Shown: positions 8,330 through 18,900, counted from the stretch's first letter. The stretch is DNA of 64,000 nucleotides from Rhizobium sp. WYCCWR10014 (GCF_001657485.1 NZ_LXFU01000037.1:248001-312000); one strand, 5' to 3'. Notes: generated by a model not told the origin, from the letters alone. A program made the numbers and translations.

Positions 8330-9331
8330 TCAGCGGATCGCCTGGTCATCCACATCGAAGCGGTGCACATGCGCCTGGTCCGGGGTCGCATAGACGATCT
8401 CGTCCGGCTCATACTGGTGCTCGCCGAAAAGACGCGCCGTCAACAGGCCGCATTGATCAGATTCCAGATAGATGATCGTGTCGGCGCCGAGATGCTCGAC
8501 ATGCACGACCTTCGCAGCCCAAGTCCCCTGTTCGCGCGACAACGTCAGGTGTTCGGGACGCACGCCGATCGTCTTGGCGCTGTGATCGCCGACCTTCTCG
8601 GCCGCGATAAAATTCATCTGCGGCGAGCCGATGAAGCCGGCAACGAAGACATTGGCCGGTCGTTTGTAGAGTTCCATCGGCGAACCGATCTGCTCGATCG
8701 CCCCGGCATTCAAGACGACGATCTTGTCGGCAAGCGTCATCGCCTCGACCTGGTCGTGGGTGACATAGATCATCGTCGCCTTCAGGCTGCGGTGCAGCCG
8801 GGCAATTTCGAGGCGGGTCTGGACGCGTAGCGCCGCATCGAGGTTCGACAGCGGTTCGTCGAACAGGAAGAGCTCCGGTTCGCGCACGATGGCACGGCCG
8901 ATGGCGACGCGCTGGCGTTGGCCGCCGGAGAGCTCGGCCGGCCGCCGCGCCAGATAGGGTTCCAGCGAGAGCATGCCGGATGCCTTGCCGACACGCTTGT
9001 CGATCTCGTCCTTGGCGGTGCCGGCCTGCTTGAGACCGAGCCCCATATTGTCCTTGACCGTCAGATGCGGATAAAGCGCGTAGGATTGGAACACCATGGC
9101 GATGCCGCGCTTGGCCGGCGGCGTCAGCGTCTCATCGCGGCCATTGATGATGACGGCGCCTGACGTGACATCTTCGAGGCCAGCGATGCTGCGCAGCAGC
9201 GTCGACTTCCCACAGCCCGACGGCCCGACGAAGATGACGAATTCGCCGTCCTTGACCTCGAGGTCGATGCCTTTCAGCACTTCATGCGTGCCATAGGTCT
9301 TGCGGATGGATTTGAGTTGAAGCGATCCCAC
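8330..9331 (-). CDS. Sugar ABC transporter ATP-binding protein (UgpC/MalK-like)
   Basis: A 333-residue ATPase with Walker A GPSGCGKST (about 37-45), signature LSGGQRQRVAIGRAI, Walker B LFLFDEPLSNLD, THDQVEA and a C-terminal MalK/UgpC regulatory OB-fold region (GVRPEHLTL). The GTG start at 9331 is supported by AAGGAAAG 5 nt before it; the longer reading frame adds a nonfamily leader. It is the last gene of an operon running binding protein, two permeases, oxidoreductase, ATPase. The substrate is probably a carbohydrate, inferred from the carbohydrate uptake transporter-1 type set. Confidence 0.9.
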   Translation of the reverse strand: MGSLQLKSIRKTYGTHEVLKGIDLEVKDGEFVIFVGPSGCGKSTLLRSIAGLEDVTSGAVIINGRDETLTPPAKRGIAMVFQSYALYPHLTVKDNMGLGLKQAGTAKDEIDKRVGKASGMLSLEPYLARRPAELSGGQRQRVAIGRAIVREPELFLFDEPLSNLDAALRVQTRLEIARLHRSLKATMIYVTHDQVEAMTLADKIVVLNAGAIEQIGSPMELYKRPANVFVAGFIGSPQMNFIAAEKVGDHSAKTIGVRPEHLTLSREQGTWAAKVVHVEHLGADTIIYLESDQCGLLTARLFGEHQYEPDEIVYATPDQAHVHRFDVDDQAIR

Positions 9332-9341
9332 GGGTCTTTCC

Positions 9342-10400
9342 TTATAATCTGACCGGCTGGCCGGTGCGCACGCTCTCGTCGGCGGCAAGGCAGATGCGCA
9401 GCGATGCCACCGCATCCGCCATATGGCGGTCGAGGTCCAGATCCTCGCGGATCGCCCTCAGCATGAAGGCCTGTTCCAGGTCGCAGAGCGCCTGATGACC
9501 CGGCTCGCCTTCCATTGTCATGTCCTGGTCAGGCCGGATGAACTTGCCGTCCGGGCCGGTTTCGGCCGTGTGCAAGCGGATCACCGAGGTCTTTGTGTGC
9601 GTATCGATATCGTCGGACTTGGCGTTCGGATCCATGACGATCGACACCGCGCCTTTTGGCGACATCACATCCTTCACGAAGAAGGCGGTCTCCGAGATCA
9701 TCGGCCCCCAGCCGGCCTCGTACCAGCCGACCGAACCATCCTCAAACAGCACCTGCAGGTGACCGTAATTATACATGTCGGCGGCGATCTCTTCCGACAT
9801 GCGCAGCCCCATGCCACGCACCTCGACGGCCTTGGCGTCGGTGATCTGGCACATGACGTCGACATAATGCACGCCGCAATCGACGATCGGCGACGTCGTG
9901 CGCATCAGCGACTTGTGCGTCGCCCAGGTCGGGCCGCTGGACTGCTGATTGAGGTTCATGCGGAAGACATAAGGCGGACCGAGCTTGCGCGCCTCCTCGA
10001 TCAGCTTCATCCAGGAGGGGTGATGGCGCAGGATGTAACCGATCACCAGCTTGCGCCCCGCCTTCCTGGCGGCCGCGACGACGCGCTCGGCGTCTGCGAC
10101 GGTGGTTGCCAGCGGCTTTTCCACGAAAACATCGCAGCCCGCCTCGAAGGCGGCGACCGCATAATCGGCATGGCTGTCGGAATAGGTGTTGATCGAGCAG
10201 AGGTCCGGCTTCAGCTCGGCCAGCGCCGTAGTGAAATCGGGATGGATCGTGTAGCCCTGCAGCTCGGCCGCCAGCTCCGGCGTCGAGCGGTTGACGAGAC
10301 CGACGATCTCGAAGCCGGGATTGTTGTGATAGGCGAGCGCATGGCTGCGGCCCATATTGCCGAGGCCGGCAACGAGGACGCGGATCGGTTTTTCGGTCAC
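9342..10400 (-). CDS. Gfo/Idh/MocA family oxidoreductase
   Basis: A 352-residue NAD(P)-dependent sugar dehydrogenase. The N-terminal Rossmann fold shows VLVAGLGNMGRSH (about 8-20) and the family motif VEKPLATT near residue 96, followed by a C-terminal substrate domain. The GTG start at 10400 overlaps the TGA of the permease (GTGA), with AGGAG 7 nt upstream. Its place inside a sugar ABC operon suggests it oxidises or modifies the imported sugar or cyclitol. The exact substrate cannot be read from the sequence. Confidence 0.88.
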   Translation of the reverse strand: MTEKPIRVLVAGLGNMGRSHALAYHNNPGFEIVGLVNRSTPELAAELQGYTIHPDFTTALAELKPDLCSINTYSDSHADYAVAAFEAGCDVFVEKPLATTVADAERVVAAARKAGRKLVIGYILRHHPSWMKLIEEARKLGPPYVFRMNLNQQSSGPTWATHKSLMRTTSPIVDCGVHYVDVMCQITDAKAVEVRGMGLRMSEEIAADMYNYGHLQVLFEDGSVGWYEAGWGPMISETAFFVKDVMSPKGAVSIVMDPNAKSDDIDTHTKTSVIRLHTAETGPDGKFIRPDQDMTMEGEPGHQALCDLEQAFMLRAIREDLDLDRHMADAVASLRICLAADESVRTGQPVRL

Positions 10401-11236
10401 TTGACGGCTCCTGACGTGATGCCGCGGATCAGCTGCCGCGAGAAGATGACGTAGAGGACGAGGATCGGCAGGATCGCCAGTGACAGCGCCGCCAGCACCG
10501 CATTCCAATTGGTGACGAACTGGCCGATGAAGATCTGCGAGCCGAGCGTCACCGTCTTGGTGGCCTCGGAGGGTGCGAGGATTAGCGGGAACCAGAGATC
10601 GTTCCAGATCGGGATCATCGTGAATACCGCGACCGTTGCCATCGCCGGGCGCACCAGCGGCAGCACCAGGCGGAAGAAGATCGCATATTCGGAAAGCCCG
10701 TCGATGCGCCCGGCATTCTTCAGATCGTCCGAAACCGTGCGCATGAATTCCGACAGGATGAAGATCGCCAGAGGTATGCCCTGCGCGGTATAGACGAGGA
10801 TCAGCGCCGTCAGCGTATTGACGAGGCCGGCCGCCACCATGCCCTGCAGGATCGCCACCGTGCCGAGACGGATCGGGATCATGATGCCGATCGCCATGTA
10901 GAGCCCGAGCAGCATATTGCCGCGGAAACGGTACTCGGAAAGCGCAAAGGCGGCCATGGCGCCGAAGAGCAACACCAGCAGGATCGAGACGATCGTGATG
11001 ATGAAGCTGTTCTGGAAATAGGTGGCGAAATCGCCCTGCCCGAGCACCGTCTGATAGCCGACCAGACTGAAGGTCGATGGTGTCGGGATCATCAGCGGCT
11101 CGCGGAAGATCGAAGCACGATCCTTGAACGAGTTGATGATGGTCAGAAACACCGGAAACAGCGCGACCAGCGTATAGGCGCTCAGCGCCAGGTGCACGAG
11201 GCCGGTGCGGATGGGAGATGTGCGTGCCTTGGACAT
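10397..11236 (-). CDS. Sugar ABC transporter permease (MalG-like)
   Basis: A 279-residue inner-membrane permease with about six transmembrane segments and an EAA-type loop (LKNAGRIDGLSEYAIF near residue 190), typical of the second permease of carbohydrate importers. It overlaps the oxidoreductase start by 4 nt and lies 9 bp after the first permease, so it is clearly part of one transcript. Confidence 0.9.
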   Translation of the reverse strand: MSKARTSPIRTGLVHLALSAYTLVALFPVFLTIINSFKDRASIFREPLMIPTPSTFSLVGYQTVLGQGDFATYFQNSFIITIVSILLVLLFGAMAAFALSEYRFRGNMLLGLYMAIGIMIPIRLGTVAILQGMVAAGLVNTLTALILVYTAQGIPLAIFILSEFMRTVSDDLKNAGRIDGLSEYAIFFRLVLPLVRPAMATVAVFTMIPIWNDLWFPLILAPSEATKTVTLGSQIFIGQFVTNWNAVLAALSLAILPILVLYVIFSRQLIRGITSGAVK

Positions 11237-11245
11237 GCGCGCTCC

Positions 11246-12193
11246 TCAGAACTGGTAGCGACGCATGCGCCGCTGGATGACGAAGAGATAAAGCGAGACG
11301 CCGGCGAGGATGATGAGGAACATCACCGTGGCGATCGTCGCGCCCATCGAGCGGTCGCCGAGCTGCAGCTGGAAACCGAAGAAGGTGCGGTAAAGCAGCG
11401 TGCCGAGAATGTCGGTCGACATATCAGGCCCGGCGAGCGCCCCCTGCACGGTATAGATCAGATCGAAGGCGTTGAAATTGCCGACGAAGGTCAGGATCGA
11501 GATGATGCCGATCGCCGGCAGGATGAGCGGCAGCTTGATTTTCCAGAATTGCGCCCAGCCGGTGATGCCGTCGCATTCGGCCGCCTCGATCACTTCCTCC
11601 GGAATGCTCAGAAGGGCCGCATAGATCAGCATCATCGGAATGCCGATATATTGCCAGTTGGAGATCAGCGATACCGCAATCAGCGCCGGGCCGGACTGCC
11701 CCAGCCAGGGCGCGAACAGGAATTTCAAACCAATGAGATCGAGCATCCATGGGGCGACACCCCAGATCGGCGAAAGGATCAGCTTCCAGATGAAGCCGAC
11801 GATGACGAAGGATAAGAGCGTCGGCAGGAACATCGCCGTGCGGTAAAAGGCGACGCCGCGCAGCTTCGGCACCGAAAGCAGGGCGGCAAGCGCCACGCCG
11901 ATCGGGTTCTGCACGCACATGTGGATGGCAAAGAAGATCAGGTTGTTGACCAGCGCATTCCAGAAATCGCGCGCCCAGCGCGGATCGCCGAACAGCACCT
12001 TGAAATTTGCCAGTCCAACGAAGGCCGGCTGTCCGTCGACCGTATTGTAAAGCGAAAGCCTGAGCGTTTCGATGAGCGGCAGCACCATGACGGCGGAATA
12101 GACGATCAGGGCCGGCAGCATGAAGACGAAGATGTGCCAGCGCACCGGGCGCTTGATCGGGACGATATCGACCGTGTTGTCGGTTTCGCTCAT
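11246..12193 (-). CDS. Sugar ABC transporter permease (MalF-like)
   Basis: A 315-residue inner-membrane permease. A short cytoplasmic N terminus is followed by about six membrane segments, with the EAA loop PEEVIEAAECDGITGWAQF near residue 215. ATG 12193 is preferred over the frame-opening ATG ten codons upstream, because family members begin close to MSETD-like sequence, though its ribosome site is weak (AGGC). It lies 218 bp after the binding-protein gene, across a dispersed repeat that may uncouple expression. Confidence 0.88.
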   Translation of the reverse strand: MSETDNTVDIVPIKRPVRWHIFVFMLPALIVYSAVMVLPLIETLRLSLYNTVDGQPAFVGLANFKVLFGDPRWARDFWNALVNNLIFFAIHMCVQNPIGVALAALLSVPKLRGVAFYRTAMFLPTLLSFVIVGFIWKLILSPIWGVAPWMLDLIGLKFLFAPWLGQSGPALIAVSLISNWQYIGIPMMLIYAALLSIPEEVIEAAECDGITGWAQFWKIKLPLILPAIGIISILTFVGNFNAFDLIYTVQGALAGPDMSTDILGTLLYRTFFGFQLQLGDRSMGATIATVMFLIILAGVSLYLFVIQRRMRRYQF

Positions 12194-12239
12194 GGCTTTT
12201 GCCTGTTCTTGTCGACTGGCCACAAGGCGTAGCGCAGAT

Positions 12240-12411
12240 GGAAAACATTGCGCCTCACCCCTACCCTCTCTCCGGCTGCGAGGAGAAGGAACTGCCCTGC
12301 CTTGATGCCATGTCGGGCTGGGAGGTCGCTGCGAGTCTCCTTCTCCCTGAAGCGGGGAGAAGTTGGCCGGCTGGCCGAATGAGGGGCGGCCGACGCCGCC
12401 CCTCGATCACA
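12240..12411. repeat. Rhizobial intergenic palindromic repeat
   Basis: Contains CTTCTCCC ... GGGGAGAAG and a GGGGCGGCCGACGCCGCCCC-type palindrome between the binding-protein and permease genes. The CTTCTCCCC/GGGGAGAAG core recurs at 25181-25350. Such RIME-like elements are widespread between rhizobial genes. Confidence 0.65.
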
Positions 12412-13671
12412 TCACTTGGCCGGCTTGAACCAGCTGTCGAGGCCCCTCTGGAGCTTTTCGGCAGCAACCGCAGGCGTATCCGTGCCGTTGATCACATTGG
12501 CCGATTCGACCCAGGTCTCGTTTTCGAGGTTCGGCGTGCCGCGCGACAGAATCTGATAAGTCGAGCGCACCGTCGACTTGTACGGGCCGCGCCAGGAAAC
12601 GAATTCCTGAGCGAGCGGATCGGACATCTTGACCGGGTTGGAGTTCAGGCTGAAGAAGCCCGGCAGCGCGTTGGCGTAGATATCGGCGAACTCCGGCGAA
12701 GCCACCCAGCTGAGGAACTTCTTGGCTTCCTCGGCATGTGTGCTCTTCGCGTTCAGGGCGACACCGATATCCGGATGGTCGGAGATGTAGCCCGTGTCGC
12801 CGGCCTTCGGAACCGGCGGCGGGAAGGCGCCCATCTTGAACTGTGCCTGGCTGTTGAACAGCGAGATTTCCCACGAGCCGGCCGGATAGATCGCGGCGCG
12901 ACCGAGCGTGAACAGGTTCTGGCTGTCGGAGTAGGTCTGGGCTTCGAAGCCGTCGCCGAGATAGGGCTTCCACTTGGCAAGCTCTTCATAGGGCTTGACC
13001 CAGTCTGCATCCGTCAGCTTCTGCTTGCCGGCGATCAGAGCGGCGCGGCCGTCCTCACCCTTCCAGTAGTTCGGGCCGATATTCTGGTAGCCCATGGTAG
13101 CGGCTTCCCAGAGGTCCTTCGTGCCCATGGCGAGCGGAATGTAGGTGCCGTCGGCCTTAATCTTGTCGAGCGCTGCGTAGAACTCGTCCTGGGTCTTCGG
13201 CACCGAAATGCCGAGCTTGTCGAAGGCATCCTTGTTGTAGATGAAGCCGTGGATGACGGAAGCCATCGGCACGCAGAAGGTCGACTTGCCGTCGTCGGTG
13301 CTCCAGGCAGCCTTGGCGACCGGCGAGAAGTTCTCCATGCCAGGCAGGCTGGTGATATCGACGAGCTGCTTCTTGTTGAAGAGTTCGAGCGAGGCGTCGA
13401 ACGGACGGCAGGTGATGATATCGCCTGCGGAGCCGGCATCGAGCTTGGCGTTCAGCGAGGCGTTGTATTCGGTCGGCGCGGTCGGCGAGAAGACGATCTT
13501 GATGCCCGGGTTCTTGGCTTCGAAAGCCGGGATGATCTTTTCCTGCCAGATCTGCAGGTCGTCGTTACGCCAGCTTTCGACCGTCAGGGTGACGTCGGCG
13601 GCGTGGACGAAACCCGCTGAACTCAGCAGACTGGAGGCAAGCAGCAGGCTTTTCAGAGCAGTGTTTTTCAT
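12412..13671 (-). CDS. Sugar ABC transporter substrate-binding protein
   Basis: A 419-residue periplasmic binding protein of the extracellular solute-binding family 1 type, with a Sec signal peptide (cleavage after FVHA near residue 24) and the mature start ADVTLTVESW. The ATG at 13671 is supported by GAGAGGGAA just before it; the longer open frame is spurious. It is the first gene of the sugar importer operon and is divergent from the BadF kinase/GntR pair. An amino sugar or its oligomer is a reasonable guess, based only on the adjacent kinase. Confidence 0.88.
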   Translation of the reverse strand: MKNTALKSLLLASSLLSSAGFVHAADVTLTVESWRNDDLQIWQEKIIPAFEAKNPGIKIVFSPTAPTEYNASLNAKLDAGSAGDIITCRPFDASLELFNKKQLVDITSLPGMENFSPVAKAAWSTDDGKSTFCVPMASVIHGFIYNKDAFDKLGISVPKTQDEFYAALDKIKADGTYIPLAMGTKDLWEAATMGYQNIGPNYWKGEDGRAALIAGKQKLTDADWVKPYEELAKWKPYLGDGFEAQTYSDSQNLFTLGRAAIYPAGSWEISLFNSQAQFKMGAFPPPVPKAGDTGYISDHPDIGVALNAKSTHAEEAKKFLSWVASPEFADIYANALPGFFSLNSNPVKMSDPLAQEFVSWRGPYKSTVRSTYQILSRGTPNLENETWVESANVINGTDTPAVAAEKLQRGLDSWFKPAK

Positions 13672-14011
13672 TTCCCTCTCCTGTTTTAAGCGCCGCGAGG
13701 CGCTGTTTTCGATCTGAAACAAGCAATTGCGTGTTTGAGGCAACACCCAACGCCCCTTGGAGGACCGCCAGCAATGCCGGTCCCGAAAGCTCGACGGACA
13801 CGAAGGCGGATCGCCCGCGGCCGGACTGCGCGCCTTCCCGGCGGCTGCACGGGGGGCGGCGAAATGATGGGAAAAGCCGATGGATGCCCGAATTCGCCAC
13901 CAGCTTGATGGGCCGGGGGTCGTTCTCTCGATCATCCTCGAAGCGGTTCCGGCTTGGTTTAACTGCCGGTTTTCGTGGGCTTCGAAGTGCTGTTCCCTTT
14001 TGCCGAATTAA

Positions 14012-14027
14012 TGCCAAAAAAATACCA
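14012..14027 (-). promoter_or_regulatory. Candidate operator TGGTA-N6-TGGCA (importer side)
   Basis: On the minus strand this reads TGGTA, six T, TGGCA: two half-sites in direct repeat with an 11-bp period. A near-identical box in opposite orientation lies at 14140-14155, so each divergent operon has one copy facing its own start. The neighbouring GntR/UTRA regulator is the obvious candidate ligand. The pattern is seen; the binding is inferred. Confidence 0.55.
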
Positions 14028-14139
14028 ATTGTCCAGCCGAATTTAACTTTTCGGTCGGAGAAAATTCATTAAAAAATTTAATATAGTAAAATCAACAAGA
14101 TAAAAAGATTGATTTTCCCCCTCATTCCCACTTGGTAAA

Positions 14140-14155
14140 TGGTATTTTTTTGGTA
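14140..14155 (+). promoter_or_regulatory. Candidate operator TGGTA-N6-TGGTA (kinase side)
   Basis: TGGTA, six T, TGGTA, ending 41 bp before the kinase start; the counterpart of the box at 14012-14027. The approximately 110 bp between the boxes are very AT-rich and must hold both promoters. The remaining intergenic DNA (13672-14011) shows no gene. Confidence 0.55.
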
Positions 14156-14196
14156 TTGTATTAAAAAACATGGGGAACGGCATATTCGGAGGCCCG

Positions 14197-15081
14197 ATGA
14201 CGGAGCTTGCAATCGGCATAGACGGCGGCGGAACGAGCTGCCGAGCCGCGGTCGCGGACAGGAACGGCAATATCATCGGCCGCGGCAAATCAGGCCCTGC
14301 CAACATCCTGTCGGATCTCGAAAACTCGCGTCTTAATATCGTTGAATCCGCCCGGCAGGCGCTGCGCGATGCCGGGCTTGCTGCCGAAACCATTTCCTCC
14401 GTCGCAGCCGTCGTCGGCGTCGCCGGCGCCAATGTCGGGGATTACGGCAGGCGAATCGAAACGGCCCTGCCCTTCGCCGAAGGCCGCGTCGTCACCGATG
14501 CGCTGATCGCCCTGCAGGGTGCACTCGGCGATGCCGACGGCGTCGTTGGCGCCTTTGGCACTGGTTCGGTCTATAATGCCCGCAAGGACGGCCGGATGAA
14601 CGGCATCGGCGGCTGGGGCTTCGTTGTCGGCGACCAGGCAAGCGGCGCTCGCCTCGGCCGCGATCTCCTCGAACGATCGCTGCTCGCCCATGACAGAGTG
14701 CGCCCGGCATCGCCGATCACCGAAGCGATCATGGCCGAATACGGCAATGATCCCGAGCGCATCGTCGAATTCGCCCATACGGCAAGACCGAAGGATTTTG
14801 CCCGCTACGCGCCGATCGTCTTCGAACATGCGGCCGGAGGCGATGCGGTGGCGGTCGGCATCGTCACGGATGCGGCAACGGCAATCGGCGAAAGTCTCGA
14901 AGCGCTGCTCTGGCCCGAATGCCCGTCGATCTGCCTGCTCGGCGGTCTCGCCGAAGCCTATGAACCCTGGCTTTCCGAACGCCACAAGCCCCTGCTTGCC
15001 AGACCGAAGGGCGATGCCCTGCAGGGCGCGGTGGAACTTGCGGTGAAGCTCCTGAACAACAGGCAGAGAGGTGCGGCATGA
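14197..15081 (+). CDS. BadF/BadG-type ATPase, probable N-acetylglucosamine-type kinase
   Basis: A 294-residue ASKHA-fold kinase. The phosphate-1 motif is IGIDGGGTSCRA (about 6-17), an adenosine-region glycine motif is LLGGLAE near 250, and VGAFGTGS lies near 118, together matching eukaryote-like GlcNAc kinases and BadF relatives. ATG 14197 has GGAGG 4 nt upstream; the longer frame is unlikely. It overlaps the GntR gene by 4 nt (ATGA). Together with the divergent sugar importer this suggests uptake and phosphorylation of an amino sugar, though no deacetylase, deaminase or etherase gene is present here. Confidence 0.8.
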   Translation: MTELAIGIDGGGTSCRAAVADRNGNIIGRGKSGPANILSDLENSRLNIVESARQALRDAGLAAETISSVAAVVGVAGANVGDYGRRIETALPFAEGRVVTDALIALQGALGDADGVVGAFGTGSVYNARKDGRMNGIGGWGFVVGDQASGARLGRDLLERSLLAHDRVRPASPITEAIMAEYGNDPERIVEFAHTARPKDFARYAPIVFEHAAGGDAVAVGIVTDAATAIGESLEALLWPECPSICLLGGLAEAYEPWLSERHKPLLARPKGDALQGAVELAVKLLNNRQRGAA

Positions 15082-15842
15082 GCGACGACCTCGCGACCAT
15101 CCTGTCCCTGGAGCGCCTGCAGGCAGCCGGCACCGGCCCGCTCTACGTCAAGCTGCGCCGCATGCTCGAAGAGGCCGTGCGCACCGGCACGCTCGGCCAC
15201 GGCGATGCGCTGCCGCCGGAACGCGACATCGCCGAATTCGCCGCCGTCAGCCGCGTCACCGTGCGCAAGGCGATCGACGATCTTGTCGCCGACGGCCTGC
15301 TGGTGCGCCGCCACGGTTCCGGCACCTTCGTAGCCAAACCGGTCTCCAAGGTCGAGCAACGCCTGTCGCAGCTCACCTCCTTCACTGAGGATATGGCGCG
15401 CCGCGGCATGTCCTCCCGCTCCGAATGGCTGCACAAGGGCATCCACACGCCCTCGCCCGACGAGATGATGATTCTTGGCCTCGGCACCGACGTCAAGGTT
15501 TCCCGCCTTTCCCGCCTGCGCATTGCCGACGACCAGCCACTGGCGATCGAAAATGCCAGCGTTTCCGGCGAATTCCTGCCCGATCCCTCAGCCGTCACCA
15601 ATTCACTCTATGCTGAACTCGAACGCCTCCAGGTCCGCCCGGTGCGCGCGGTGCAGCGCATCTCCGCGACCAATATGAAGGAAGCCGACGCCCAGCTTCT
15701 CGGCGTCTCCGTCGGTGCGGCCGGCCTGTCGATCGAGCGTATCTCCTATCTCGGCTCCGGCCGCGCGGTGGAATTCACCCGCTCGCTCTATCGCGGCGAC
15801 GCCTATGATTTCGTCGCGGAACTGACGATCGCGGTGACTTGA
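15078..15842 (+). CDS. GntR-family regulator with UTRA domain
   Basis: A 254-residue regulator of the HutC/NagR subfamily. The N-terminal winged helix-turn-helix shows LPPERDIAEFAAVSRVTVRKA (about residues 42-62) and GSGTFV near 83. The UTRA ligand-binding domain ends with VEFTRSLYRGDAYDF near 230. It is translationally coupled to the kinase gene. Its likely targets are the two TGGTA-repeat operators in the divergent promoter region, which would place kinase and importer under one ligand. Confidence 0.9.
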   Translation: MSDDLATILSLERLQAAGTGPLYVKLRRMLEEAVRTGTLGHGDALPPERDIAEFAAVSRVTVRKAIDDLVADGLLVRRHGSGTFVAKPVSKVEQRLSQLTSFTEDMARRGMSSRSEWLHKGIHTPSPDEMMILGLGTDVKVSRLSRLRIADDQPLAIENASVSGEFLPDPSAVTNSLYAELERLQVRPVRAVQRISATNMKEADAQLLGVSVGAAGLSIERISYLGSGRAVEFTRSLYRGDAYDFVAELTIAVT

Positions 15843-15900
15843 ATCGCAAAGCCGACATCATCGGCTCAAAAAACGTAATCTTCTTGATTTTCAAAAGCAT

Positions 15901-15931
15901 GAAGCCGGAAAGTGAATCACTTTCCGGCTTC
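15901..15931. terminator. Bidirectional hairpin between gntR and metH
   Basis: A perfect 15-bp inverted repeat (GAAGCCGGAAAGTGA and its complement) around a single central base, between convergent genes. No long T run follows on either strand, so termination is likely but not certain. Confidence 0.65.
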
Positions 15932-15977
15932 ATCGTTTCTTGAATCACTTTATCAGCGGACGACGCCAAACGGCTGA

Positions 15978-18900
15978 CTACGCCGCATCCTCGATCTCGG
16001 TTTCGGTCTTGCGCGGCACGTAGTTCAGCACCGGTCCGAGCCAGCGCTCGACTTCGGAAACCTGCATGCCCTTGCGGGCCGCATAGTCTTCCACCTGATC
16101 GCGTTCCACCTTGGCGACGCCGAAATAATAGGAGCCGGGATGGCCGATATAGAGGCCGGAGACCGAGGAGCCCGGCCACATCGCATAGCTTTCCGTCAGC
16201 TTCACGCCGGCCGCCTTTTCAGCATCCAGCAGCTTGAACAGCGTTGCCTTTTCGGTGTGGTCAGGCTGGGCGGGATAACCGGGCGCCGGGCGAATGCCGG
16301 CATAGGCTTCGGTGATGAGATCCTCCTTGCTGAGCGTCTCGTCCTTGGCATAGCCCCAGTATTCGCGTCGCACCTGCTCATGCATGCGCTCGGCAAAAGC
16401 TTCGGCGAAGCGGTCGGCCAGCGCCTTGACGAGGATCGAGGAATAATCGTCGTTCGCCCGCTCGAAACGTTCGGCGATGGCGATTTCCTCGATACCAGCA
16501 GTCACCACGAACCCGCCGACATAATCCTGAACACCGCTCGAAACCGGCGCCACGAAATCGGAAAGCGCCACGTTCGGCCGCCCGTCCCGCTTCGAAAGCT
16601 GCTGGCGCAGCGTGTAGAAAGTCTCAAGCTCGTGCTTCCGGCTCTCGTCCGTGAACAGCCGGATATCGTCGCCGACGGCGCCGGCCGGCCAGAAGCCGAT
16701 GACGGCGCGCGGGCGGAACCACTTCTCGTCGATGATCTTCTTCAGCATCGCCTGCGCATCGGCCCAGAGCGCGCGGGCTGCCTCGCCCTGCTTCTCGTCT
16801 TCGAGAATGGCAGGATAACGGCCGCGCAATTCCCAGGTCTGGAAGAACGGCGTCCAGTCGATGTATTTGGCAAGCTCGGCCAGATCGTAATCCTCGAACA
16901 CCCGCGTGCCGAAGAATTGCGGCTTCACCGGCTGGTGGGCAGACCAGTCGATCTTGTGGGCATTCTCGCGAGCCCGGGGCAACGGCAGGCGCACCTTTTC
17001 GGCCTCGCTGCGCGCATGGGCGGCCGCCACCTTGGCATATTCGGCTCTTATATCATCGACATAGCTCTGCCGCGTTTCCGGCGAAAGCAGTGCGGAGACG
17101 ACGCCGACGGCGCGGCTCGCATCGGTGACGTAGACCGTCTGCCCCTTGTTGTAGCCCGGATGGATCTTCACGGCCGTATGCACGCGGCTGGTCGTCGCCC
17201 CGCCGATCAACAGCGGGATCTCGAAGCCCTGGCGTTCCATCTCGGCTGCAACATGCACCATCTCGTCGAGCGACGGTGTGATCAAGCCGGAGAGGCCGAT
17301 GACGTCGACCTTCTCAGCAATGGCCGTCTCGAGAATCTTCGTCGCCGGCACCATGACGCCGAGGTCGACGATCTCGTAATTGTTGCAGGCAAGCACGACG
17401 CCGACGATGTTCTTGCCGATATCGTGCACGTCGCCCTTGACCGTCGCCATCAGGATTTTGCCGGCCGTCTTGCGCTGATCGCCGCCGTTGAGGCGCTTTT
17501 CCTCTTCCATGTAGGGCAGCAGCACGGCAACCGCCTGTTTCATCACGCGCGCCGACTTCACCACCTGCGGCAGGAACATCTTGCCCGAGCCGAACAGATC
17601 GCCGACGACGTTCATGCCGGCCATCAGCGGCCCTTCGATGACGTGCAGCGGCCGCGCCGCCTGCAGGCGCGCCTCTTCGGTATCGGCCTCGATATATTCG
17701 GTGATGCCGTTGACCAGCGCATGCTCGAGACGTTTCTCGACGCTCCATTCGCGCCAGGAAAGATCCTGGACCCGGCCTTCGCGTGCAGCGCCGCCACGGA
17801 AACGCTCGGCCACTTCGAGCAGCCGCTCGGTGCCGTCAGGACGGCGGTTCAGCACCACGTCCTCGCAGGCTTCGCGCAGCTCGGGATCGATATTGTCGTA
17901 GACGGCAAGCTGGCCGGCATTGACGATGCCCATGTCCATGCCCGCCTGGATGGCGTGGTAGAGGAACACGGCGTGCATCGCTTCGCGCACCGGCTCATTG
18001 CCGCGGAAAGAGAAGGACAGGTTGGAGACACCGCCCGAAATATGCACGAGTGGCATGCGCTCGCGGATCGTCCGCGTCGCTTCGATGAAGTCGACGCCGT
18101 AATTATTGTGCTCTTCGATGCCGGTCGCGACCGCGAAGATGTTCGGGTCGAAGATGATGTCCTCGGGCGGGTAGCCGATCTTCTCGGTCAGCAGCTTGTA
18201 GGCCCGCGTGCAGATATCCACCTTGCGCTCGTAGCTGTCCGCTTGCCCCGTCTCGTCGAAGGCCATGACGACGACGGCGGCACCATAATTGTGCAGCAGC
18301 CGCGCCTGGGCAAGGAAGTTCTCCTCGCCTTCCTTCAGCGAGATCGAGTTGACGATCGGCTTGCCCTGGACGCGCTTCAGGCCGGATTCGATGATCGAGA
18401 ACTTCGACGAGTCGATCATCACAGGCACACGGGCGATGTCAGGCTCGGCGGCGATCAGGTTAAGGAACTCGACCATCGCCTTTTCGGAATCGATCAGGCC
18501 TTCGTCCATGTTGATGTCGATCACCTGGGCGCCGTTCTCGACCTGGTCGCGGGCGACATCGAGCGCTGCGGTGAAATCGCCGTTGGTGATCAGTTTGCGG
18601 AAGCGGGCCGAGCCGGTGACGTTGGTGCGCTCGCCGACATTGACGAAGGGAATGTCCTTGGTCAGTTCGAAGGGTTCGAGACCCGACAGCGACATGAAAG
18701 GGCGATGCTCGGGGATCGGCCGCGGCTTGTATTTCGCGACGGTCTCGGCGATCGCCTTGATATGTTCAGGCGTCGAGCCGCAGCAGCCGCCGACGATATT
18801 GACGAGGCCTTCGCGGGCGAAGCCGTCGATCTGCGCCGCCATCAGCTCCGGCGTTTCGTCATACTGGCCGAACTCGTTCGGCAGGCCGGCATTCGGATAG

